A stretch of 64,000 nt of DNA from a virus. The notes beneath the pieces were generated by a model. It was not told the DNA's origin. It worked only from the letters and a program-made list of their open reading frames with translations, and searched no databases. Location: IMG/VR virus record IMGVR_UViG_3300024999_001520, positions 1 to 64,000 of that record. The stretch is one strand, 5' to 3'. Position 1 is the stretch's first letter; each line of letters opens with the position of its first letter. Below are positions 19,501-31,500 of the stretch, one piece after another. The translations under genes and the position numbers were made by a program.

Positions 19501-22500
19501 GACGTGCAAGCTGTAACTGCAGCTATTGCTAATTACGAACCTCTGGATATTAAATCAATACAAGATAGTATTGGTAAGCTTACTGAATTAACCACGGGTG
19601 ACTTAGCCACAATGTCTCCAATACATACGCAAGTATTTAAAGATAGATCCTCAGCTAAAGATTTAATGCGTATGCGTGATGTTGTAGACTATTATACTAC
19701 ACTAGCGGGGCTGCCAGTAGTAGAGCCGTCAGTGCTACAAGAAATAGAGCTACTAGGTAAAAGCGAACTTAGTAAGATGGCTGAAACTAAATTTAAAGAT
19801 CAAGGCTTAACTCCCGAAGAACTACAAACCAAAGTAGATGCATATGTAGACGTATTTTCAGAAAAAATGAAGGCCTTATATTCACTAGATAGAGCTTTAA
19901 AAGTATTTAAAACTTCTAGTGCCTCTGGTATGGATGTGGCTACTATGTTACCCCCTGTCTCCTCAGGTAAAGTTAGGGGAACAACATATCGTTCCACCGC
20001 AGGTATAGAGGCGGCTAAAGTATCTTCTCCTATAATGGAAGCCGGTATTTACGGGTCTGCAGGAGGGCCCCCGCCCCCGGCTACCCCTGGTATAACAACA
20101 CCGGGTGCTGGTGTTCCAGGGGGACCATTTACTTTTACTGGCGGTGCTTTAAATGTTCATCTACAAAGCATTGCTGCTGGTATAGGTTTATTTGTAGGAG
20201 ACACCCCACAAGCTAAAACTCAGACAACTACTGAGCCTGCTATCGATGTAGAACAGCTTAAAAAATGGTCTGCCCAAATAACAGGTGGCCACAATGAGCT
20301 TAGCGGTGCAACATATGCAACAATATATAGAGCCAGTGCTTTAGCCGGCGGCGGTTCCTATAAGAGTGGGTTTAAAAAAGAAGACTTCTCTGAAAAAGAA
20401 TTAAATAGTCGTCAGATAGCTGCCATAGTGTCAGCAATGCGTGGAGAAAGTGACAACATTCCTAATGACTTCTTAGAAGCCTCTGCTCTTGTTGGTCAAG
20501 CCATACATGCTAAAATACAAAAAGATATAATATCTATGGACCCCACAGCTGCCATAGAACAATTTGTGGCTTTAACCACAAAGTCTGGCCCTATAACCGG
20601 GCATATAGATGTTGTAATGAAAGATGAAACTACTGGTGAAAAATATCCTATGGATATAAAGACAGTAGGTGAGGGGGTTAAAAAAGCTATTGGAGAAGCC
20701 ATACAAACTTCCGGTACATCTGATTTCCCAGAAGTTTACGCCAAACTCATTGAGAAAGGGGACAAACCCAGTCTAGCGGCCGCATATAAATTACTGGATG
20801 TGGCATCACAGTTAAATGTTTATATGACAGCCATTGGTGCAACTAAAGGCGAGGCTAAGTATTATAGTAGCACGGGTAAGGGTGAAGATACCCCTGAAGT
20901 TGTGAAATTTAAACAAGACCCAGCCTTATTAGCTAAAGATGTGGATGCCGTAGCTAAAGCTAGAAGGTTTGCTGGTAAATTTAGAACCACAGGTAGTTTA
21001 GAGGAACAAACGGAGGCCGCAAAGAAGGCTAGTCCTTTAAATATAAGTGCTTCTGATTTAAAGAGAATGTTAGATGAATCTTCAAAACATTTTGAATCTG
21101 TTAAAACTGCTGGCGGCGGTAGACAAAGGGCTGCTTCTTACAGACCGATGACACCTAAAGAGAGTGAAGAGAAAATTAAGGGTTTTAAACTTGACGAAAC
21201 CGATTCAATTAGTGATATAGACAAATTATATAGCCCTAAAATAGCCGCTGGTAAGGATGTATGGGCCGATTTAGAGAACTTCACCACATTCCATACAGCC
21301 GCCAAAGAATTCCAACGGCAAGTTCGTAACATCAACTATGAAGAAGAGCTTAATAGTCTCGAAAAAGTAAGTAAAGATTTATCCGACATAATTAGAGGCA
21401 CAGGTAAAACTGGCCCAGATATGGATAGATTTAGAAAAGCAACAGATAAATTTAAACAGCTAGCCACTGATCAAGGTGGACCTGAAGGTGAACGTAGAGC
21501 AGGAGCGCAATTAAATAAAGCTTGGAAATTGTATAGAATGGCGGAAGGAGATTACTACTTATCTCAAGCCAAGGAGGCAAAAAGGGCCTACGAAGCGGCT
21601 AGCTCCTCAAAAGATTTTGAGGCGGAAACCGCAAGTTATGGTAAGGCACAATCCGCTATATCAAGAATGCGAAAGTTTGTTAGTAGGGTAGCTGGTTCTA
21701 GAACAGACATTTACACAGAAGATAAAAAATTTGTAATGCCGGAAATGGCACGTAGACTAAATGTTTATCAAACACCAGGTGAGTTGGCTACTAAGGCTAC
21801 AACACCATTAGGTGATGATAAACAACTACAATCAATGTTTGAAAATATAGTAAGTGATTTACAAAAAGACAGTGTGATGACCCCTGCTGTTGAAAAAGCA
21901 CGTACAGCTGTATCTACAATTACTGGTTCCAATGTTAAAAGAGAAATGATAGACATGATGCAAAATGCCGAGATGCTAACTAGGATGGGCTCTGATGTTA
22001 TGCATGCTTGGGATTTTGATCTTTTGGCTGAAAAATTAAGTAGGCTCCGCGCTTCTCTTGAACGTTACATGAAGTATAATCTAACGGACGATTTTGGAGC
22101 AGCTCAAAAGAAGAATTTAGAGACTGTCATAAAGTATTTAAAATCCGTAGAGAACTCATACACCATGATTAACCAGTCTGCCAATAAAGACTGGGGTGAG
22201 GCAGGCACAGTGCCAGTTCCAAAATGGTTAGCGCCGAAAGAGCAACTGGCTATGCACACAAGTAATGTAGAAAAAGTAAAAGAGTATTTTGAGAAGCCTC
22301 AAGAATCTGGTGGTGCACGTGTAGGTGAGGTTAGATCTTATCCTATCAAAGTTCTGGATCAGACTGGGCAGGTTGTTCGTAATGTTGTGGTGGACTTTGC
22401 TAAGTATGGTAAATCACTAAGTGACATAACAATAAAAGAAAGAGATTTAGCCTCCGCTATGCAAGGATCTAATAGCGGATTTAGAGGTGCAATAGGGCGT

Positions 22501-25500
22501 GCTGTTAAATGGGGTGCTGCTTCTACCGTAGTGTACGGAGGTTTTGCGCAACTCAAACAAGCTATTAGTACCTTAGCTGAAATAGAGTATAGTTTAGCCA
22601 CACTTAAAATGATGTTAAATCCTCTGTCTTCTGATATAAATGGTTTATCAGCGGCCGCGGTTACCTTCGCCAAACAATATGGTGTTGGTATAACAGATGT
22701 ATTACAATCTATGAATGTTTTTGCACAGCAAGGTTTAACACAAGCAGAAATAATAGATAGAACTAAGGTATCTACCTTAGCTGCTAATGTTACTACATTA
22801 AAAGCATCAGAAGCTACTGAAGCTTTAACATCAGCCATGAAAATTTACCAAGAAGAAGGTAATAGTGCTATGCGCTTTTTAGATGCTTGGAGTGAGGTTG
22901 AAGCCAAGAGCGCTATTACTGCTGGTGACTTAGCCAATGCTATTCAAAAGTCCGCCTCGGCAGCCAAAATTGCTGGTGTTACTTTTGATCAATTAAATGG
23001 TATTGTTGCCGCTATCGGTTCAACTACAAGACAATCAGGTAAAGAAGTAGGTACTTCTCTTAGATTTATTTTACGTAGACTTTCTGCCGAAAAAGGGCCA
23101 GAGCAGCTGGGTAAATTAGGTATTCCTGTCATGGAATCTACTGGACAGTTAAGATCTGGTTTTAGTGTTTTAGATGATCTAAGCAAAAAATGGAAAGACC
23201 TTAGTAACGCCCAAAAATTGGCTACCTCCCAAGCACTTGGTGGTACCAGACAATATAACTCTCTCATAGCTTTAATGGATAACTGGGATCAAGCTTTACG
23301 TGCCACCAAAGAGAGTATGAATTCCAAAGGCTCCGCAGAAAGACGTAATGCTGAATTAATGGGTACTTATAGAAAACAGCTCGAACAAACCAAAGTTGCT
23401 TTAGTAGAACTACAGATGTCTATCGGTAAAGTAGCTTTGCCGGCATTTAAAATAGGTTTAAGTGGAGTTAAAACATTTTTAGAAACACTGTCTGCTATAC
23501 CTGATCCTATCAAAGCGGCCGGCGCTGCTTTTGTGGCCTTACTGACCTATATGACTAAGGGACAGCAACTAGCCGAATCCTTAGGTGACATGCTTGCTGG
23601 AGGTAAGGACTTTCTAGGTATATCTGGGGCCGGAGAACAATTTACTAAAGAGTTAGCTAAAACTAAATATGAATTATTTGGTTTAGGCGGCGGTAAATTA
23701 GCCACTGCCGGTCTTAAAACATTAGGTAAATTTACTACTACGGATGCTAGTGGCGGAAAGACTGACGTAACCAGAGGGACTAAATTATCAGATTTTCATT
23801 CCTCTTTTGGCAGGTTGTCCTTTAAACTACAAGAAGTAGGTAAAGTATTTAATAGTTTTGTTGCTGATAGTGTTTCTACCACAGGTAAAGGAATAGCCTC
23901 ATTCGGGGCTGCCGGAAAAACAGTAGGGACTAAACTTAGTAGTACCGCTGGTATAGGGGAGACTATTGAAACTATTAGAAAACGTAATAGTATGACCAAA
24001 GAAGACATAGAAAAAACAGTTAAAGAGCTGGGTATACATCAAGCACTAAAGAAATTAGTTTCTGGTGGTTTGGCCATGGGCGCCGAAGTAGCTGGTATGG
24101 GTTCCTATTTAGGAGGTATGGCTGTAAAAGGTTTTGGTGATTCACTCGGTGATATAGGCAAAAAGTTAACTGAAAATTTAGCTACGGACGATACTTCCTT
24201 TATAGCCGCGGTTGCCCCATTACTAACCACAATAGCAGCATTAGTACCGGCAATAAAAGTACTAGGGGATCAATATGGTAGGATGACTCAATCTGCACAA
24301 GATTACGCAAATGCTATGTATAGTATGCGTAGTATTCAAGAAGATAATCTTACTAATATTAAAAATATGGCGGCTTCCTATGATGTTTTACAAAGCAAAA
24401 TAGAGGATTTAAATAAATTAAATGATCCCGCCACCAAAGAACGTAGAAAATCTTTAAACACTTATGAAGCTCCTATAATTACATTAGGTAGAGCACAAGA
24501 AGATGTAATAAGTTTAGCAAATCAATTAGCAGAATCTAATAGTAACCTGGTGTTAGGTTATGATAAAGTAGGCAATGCGGTGCTTAAAGCCAGCACTAAT
24601 TTTGACGAGTATTTTAAAGTACTGGATAAATCCAGAACTAAACAACTGGCGGAATCGGAAGTAGACGTGGCTTCCAAATTTATAGAGGATTTAACCAAAA
24701 CAGGTGGGTCTGAAAACACTAAAAAAATGATTAAAGATATAGCGAGTGAGGTGCCTATTATAGGAGAAATGCTTGCTAAGGGTATTAAAGTGGCCCCCGC
24801 CAAAGCTATTGCTGAAGTAACCGCACAGTTAAACAATTTGCTATCAATAAAAGCAAAATCGCCTATGTCTTCTGCTGTGGATAAAGATATTAAAAAATAT
24901 CAAGAGACATTAAAGGCGCTTAGAAATGATTACGCGGCTACTTATAAGGAATTTAGTAATGTATTAGGCAACATTAATACTAAGGGATTAGATCCAAATG
25001 AGATTGCTAAAATATTTGCTGACCCCAGATTAAAAGAAGGGTATGATGTTATACTTAACATGGAACCCAGACTAAATATAGCCGGCCTTAAAGGTAAAAT
25101 TAATTGGCAGGATGTTTTAGGGCAAACTGTTATGCAGCGTGCCCTGCCCTCTGCTAAATCATTAGATTTTACAAAAGAATTAACTAAGGGTAAATTAGAG
25201 TCCGCAGGTCTTTTTGAACGCCAAGGTAAAGTGCTTAATAACGATATAGTACTATTTATGGATGACGTGGCTGCAAAGTATAATATGGCGGGCAAACAAG
25301 CAATAGTTAAACTCAAAGAAACCTCGGATGGTGTATTTGAGTGGGTTGCACAATACTTTAATACAAAAACACTAAAAGTGGAAGAGCGTGCTTTTGATAA
25401 AGACATGCAGCAATTAGTTGAAAACATCTTTCCTGCCAATCATATACAAGATGAGATCACAGACAAAATAGAGATACTTAATGAATTTGTAGCCGGCGCC

Positions 25501-28500
25501 GGCGCGGGTATTAGGGCCATATCTGCAAAAGATTTCAAAAAGGAATTTGATTTAGGGGAGCGCTTTTTTAGTGACATAGCAACAACCACTCTGCTACAAT
25601 CTGGTAAAGGGTTTACTCCTACCGCTTCTACAGGCAAAGGTTTTGGTGAATCTCCATTCCAAAAATCATGGAAAAAAGATTTTGAAGAGTATTACGCTAA
25701 ACCTATGATTAAATTTAGAAGTTACATGGAGGACTTAGATAAATTAAAAGTAGAAGGTTTGGATGAAGGCAGTGTTACCATAGCTAATGACTTATATAAA
25801 GAGTTAGAAAACCTAACTACTATATTAAAAAATAATCAAGTGGTAATGCAATATAGAGCTGTATTGGCCGATTTAACTAAAACATTTGAATCTGGCAAAA
25901 GAGCAATTGAAGAAAACATAGCTGTTGAACGTAGCCGTCAAGAAGTATTTAAAGGCACCACAGGTTATTTAAAAGGTATATCTGAGGGATTAGACACTTT
26001 TGATACGGGCGGGCCTAAGTATAAAGACCTGACTGTTCAACAACGTACTTTAATAGGCTCAGAGGATTACAGAAACTTAGCCGCTCAACTAAAAGAATTA
26101 GATATACAAAAACAAGGTGCGTCAGAGGGCATGTACTCCTCCGATAAAGCTCTTGTGGCACTTGATAGCATAGCTGCTGTATCAAAAGGCTTTGGTTCTG
26201 TGCTAACTAAGGACGAAATGCAAAACTTTACTGAAACTGTTGCTAGAACAGGTGACACAGGGTACGCTGAATTAAAAATAGAAACCTCTAGGGTAGCTAC
26301 TAATACTGCGGATACTGTTACTAAGCTTGAAGACATTTTAATGGCTTTAGGTAGTCCAGGGGAACTTGATAAACAGTTAGAAAAATATATGTCTGCTAGT
26401 TCACCACAAGATTTACTAACTGGACTAGAGCGTGTAGCTGAAATGCGCGATAGAGCGTCAGCCACCGGCAATTCCGATATGGTGATAGAAGCCAATAAAG
26501 TTCTAGATGTTATGACTAAAAATTTAACATCTCAATTAGGGGTAGATAGAACACTTAAAGAAATAGGTAGCCAGAATGTTTTTGGTGCTAAAAACTACAC
26601 AGCAACAGAAGCTTCTCAACGAATGTTTTCTGGTCTAGATTTCCGTGATTTTGTAACACAAATGAAGGATGTCGTACCAGAAGAAAGTAAGTGGTTTGGT
26701 TTAAAAACTGTTCCAAACAAACCAACGTTCACTGCAGATGTGGAAGCCATAAATAAATTACAAACAGCAAATCAACAAACACAGTTTATTGATGATAAAA
26801 CTGTAATGAAAGCCACTGCCGCAGCCAGTGTTGCTTCCGCTTTTCAAAAAGCTGGCGAAAACGCAACAGTTAAGAAATTAGATGAACAGCTTCAAGTATT
26901 AAGGGCACAACTCGCGGCAGAAGAAGCCAAGCCCGCTGTTAATCAAAATAAAGGGTTAATAGAAGACCTAAAAACACAAGAAAAAACACTTACTACATCC
27001 AGAGAAGATACCGCAGCAAAAGCTACTTTATATGGCGCTGTTACTACTATGACTGCGTCAAAAACAGCAATTATGGAATTTGCTAAAAGTCTTGGCTTTG
27101 CGGACGACACTATAAAGAAACTAGGTGCAGGTACCGTAGCCACTTATGCTGCTTTATTAGTTTTTAGTAAACTATTGGGAACAGATCTTTCAGAGGCCAC
27201 TAAAAATTATGGTAAAGTGTTAAAAGATGTAGCCACTGGTGTAGCAAACACTGGTGAGGCACCCTCTTTATCACAGGCCATAAAACTTAAACGGGCTGAA
27301 AAAAACTTTTATGAAGACTATGAAAAAAATAAAACACAGTACGGTTTCGCTGATGGCGGCAGAGTGTTTGGTGAAGGTACTCCTACTTCTGATAGTATTA
27401 ATGCAAAATTAAGTAAAGACGAGTATGTACTAGATGCTGCAACTGCTAGACGCGCTGGTTATGCCAGATTGGATAAATTCAGTAAAACACATAATCCAGA
27501 AGATTTAACAGGTTTTGCTACTGGTGGTGCCGTTAAAAACAGTTTGATAGAAAGCAAAGACGAACTTAAAAACAAAGCCGATTTATTACGTAAAGTTAAT
27601 GATATACTTAAAGATTACCCTGAGTTATCTGATGTACTTAAAGGGTCCGAGGAAATGGCTTTGGATGTATTAAAGGAAAAATATCCTGAGGTACATAAAG
27701 CTGTAACTACTTTGTCTAAAATTAAAGTAGGCAAGGGTGAAGAGGCCACTTTAAATTTACCAGATGATTTAAAAAAATTATTAGATGCTGTTAATTTTAA
27801 AATGGCTACTGGCGGTCCAATAGCGGGCGAAGGTACTGGTACATCAGACGATATATTAGCTAGGGTGAGTAACGGTGAATATATAATCAAGGCCGACTCT
27901 GCCAAACATTTGGGTCAAAGTAAGCTAGACTACATTAATGAATATGGCAAATTACCAACTTTCGCCACAGGCGGTGCTGTTGCTGGCCCAATAACAGACC
28001 CAGACATTAATAGACCTGCACAAGTACTAGCCACAGCAGCTGCGGCTACTATGGCAGGTTATCTAGCCGAAAGTAATGAAAAACTTACTGAGATAGCAAC
28101 AGCTTCTAAAAAATCTGCCGCTGAGTCCACCCTTATAGCGGATTTGATACAGAAAAACACATCATCAGCACAAAAAATATTTAATACCCTTAATGAGCAG
28201 GCTATTAAAAATGCTACAACCGATAAAATACTTCAAGGAACAGAAGTAAAATCCAAAGTATTGGATGTTGATGCTGAAAAGAAAAAAGTGGAACAAGCCA
28301 TAAAAGATATGAAAGAAGTCTATAAACAGCAGGCGCAAGTCATAAACAAACAGGCCGCTGATATGCAAGAACAGATGCTTAAACTTGAAATGGCTGAAGA
28401 ATTAGAAAAGGAATTAAATGATATGGCTGCCGCTATATCCAATGTAGAAATAACAGCAAATGCTAAAAATAGGTTTAGTAAATTAGTGGAAGAGTCCATG

Positions 28501-31500
28501 ACTTACGGTGTAAAAAGTTTTGTTAGGCCATCTTTTTGGTCCAGTAATTTCGCTGTACCTCAACCTGGTGGTTTATTAGGAGGTAAGTATAATCCACCCC
28601 AAGTTGACTTAGGTGTTAGAAGTACACGGGATATGACAACAGAACAATATCTGCTATTTAAAGATAAGGAGCTGGTATCAAAAGCTAAAAATCTTTCAGA
28701 GGTAGGTAAAAACTTTTTTACTAATCTAGGAAGACTTTTCACTGATCTAGATTTTTTTGCTAAGGACCTTAATTTTGAATCAGTGGCCACCTTTATAAAT
28801 AGTTTGGCTTCTATACAAGATCCTAGAAAAGGTGTTAAACTTGAAAAAGTATTTACAATAAATAAATACCAAAAGGCAGAAACTTCTTTTAAAGCATTAG
28901 AAAAGGCCCAAAGTAAAACAGATCTTATGCAGTCTAAGCTTACTGAACTCTATATTGAAAAACAAGAATTAGACGCTTTGGATAAAACAGTAGGGTTAAG
29001 TAGTAAAGAAAAGAAGCGGTTTAAAAATGTGGATATTTTAATAGACGAGTACGAACATGCTATAAAAGGACAAGTTTCTAAAATAAAGAATATAAAAATA
29101 GATTTAGAGCCTGTAATAATTGAAGGGACCTTTAAGAAGGCTAGATCTGAACGGGCTAATACCGAATTAGTTGAAGATTTTTCTAGTATAACTAGATCAA
29201 TTTCTCAATCTAAAACGTCAATGACTGCTGCCATGAATCCTGAATTATCTGGTTTTAGAGGTGATTTGCAATTTAAACGTAAAGACGCCGAATTAAGTGA
29301 TCAAGAATACTTTTTTAAATCATCACAAGGAACTACAAAAAACACGATAGATCAACTAAAATCGGCACAAGCTCTAACAGAAAATGTAAGTAAAAAAATA
29401 GCAGATAGAGAGCAATTAATAACAGATATCAGATTAAAGCTGTTAGATGCCGGCGATAAAGAGACCAATCAAACTAAGGCATATAAAGATGAAATATTAA
29501 AATTAAGTGATGAGACGTCTGATTTAACAGAAGACTTCGAAACCCTTAAAAATAGTATGGAATCCTTAGGCAGTATAACGCAAACCGTGTTTGATACAGG
29601 TAAAAGTCTACGCGTATTTAATGAAAGTTTTAAATCTTTAAGCGTACAGGGTTTTAGTGCCGGATTAGAAGGTACTAGAAATCTTAAATTGGCCATGGAT
29701 TCCCTGGTTGGTGCTAGCGGTCCTTTTGCTAAAAGAATGGTCACACCTACACAGCAAATAGATGCTTTAATGGGTGGTGGTATATCTTTAAGCAAATTTG
29801 CTGATGAATTTGAAATAAGAACAGCTGATTTATATACACAACTATTTTCTGGCAATCTTAAAGGTAATGATCTTCAGAAAGTTATTGACCAAATAACCCA
29901 TATGCCACAGGAAAAGGCTAGGGTACGTGAAGAACAAGATTTGGTTAAGCAATTTCAAGGTTTAGACACTATGGTTAATGCCATAAATTCCATGGAAGAT
30001 ACTTTAATTGAAAGAATATCATTTGGTAATGAAGATGCCGGCACAAAAGCTTACTATGCTGGGTCTTTAAAACAATTAGAGGAACTTAAAAATTCTCAAG
30101 CGACCTTCATAAAATCAGAAACTACTATTGGAGCAGTAAAAGAAAAAGCCAAAGCCCAGTATGGGGAAGGAACCATAGAATACCAGAGATACATGTCTCA
30201 ATTTGGTGGTATGGCTGAAAGCACCAGAGCGGTGGCAATAACACCAGAAGTAAAAGAGGGCTTTGCAAGAATACAACATGACCTTGAAAAAACTCTAATG
30301 AACTCTGATCCTGTGGTTAAAGAATTGATTAACATACAAAAGATCTTAGAAACATTAGCTGAAAAACTAGGCGTTCCCTCCTCGGAGTTAAGACAGCTAT
30401 TTAAAACTCCTGGAGAAACAGATAAACTACTTCCAACCCTAGAAACAGCAAAATTTCAATCGCCTGTACAAAAATATGTAAGTGAAGTGGAACAAAATTC
30501 TATGGCTGGTTTAGTGGCCGCTAACAAAGCCTTGGATGCTCTTTCTGTGCCTACGGGGAATTTGGTTATAGAATTAGGTAGAGTTATACCAAAGTTTGTA
30601 GAATATAACAATGCATTAGGCAATGCTATTGTTAATTTAACCAGCAGGGCAGTAGGTGCTGCCATTAAGGATATTAATATAGTTCCTCCTGGTGTAGCGC
30701 AAGAAAAAGCTGTTAAAGAAAAAGCTACATTTATTGGTACAAAAATGGCTGAGCAACAAGGTTTTGATGTTAACGATCCAATAATAAAAGCAAGGATAAA
30801 CCAATTTGCAGCTGGACAGGCCATGTTTATTAGTGAACAAGAACGTCAAAATGCGCGTAATAAACCATCTGTTTTTACAGATACCCCAACTAAGGATTTT
30901 GTTTCAAAAGGTACTTTAAGTTTAGGTGCATCTGCTCTGGCTGCTATGGGACCTGATATAGCCCTGCTTGCTGAATTTTTTATGGGGCCCCAGGCTGCAA
31001 CACTTTTGACTGCGGCCCCATTAGCAGTTGGTGCTGGGGTAGAAGGGTACAATTTTGCTGCCCCAAAAGCAGACTACCTCATGTCTTTAAAAGAAACCAA
31101 TGACCTACTAACTAAGGCAGAGAAGGATGCTGCATCACGTGGTGATTTATTTGAAAAACCCTCGCTGAATTTGCCTGATTTGGAGAACCTACACTTAGCG
31201 GATGACGCTTATTTTAAAGCACAAATAGAGGCACTTTATAATAATACAACTCAACTACAAGAGTTAAATAAAGCTTTAAAGGATAAACCGACAGAGACTA
31301 CTGCTGTCGATGCTGCTACACCTCTTGTTAAGGCTCGCGGGGGTTACATTACAGGTCCTGGTGGTCCAAGAGAGGATAAAGTTCCGGCTATGCTTAGTCC
31401 AGGAGAATACGTAATACGCGCCCATGCGGCCCAGAAACTTGGTTATGATACCCTGGACTATATAAATAAAAAAGGTATTATGCCAGGCCTGGCTGACGGC

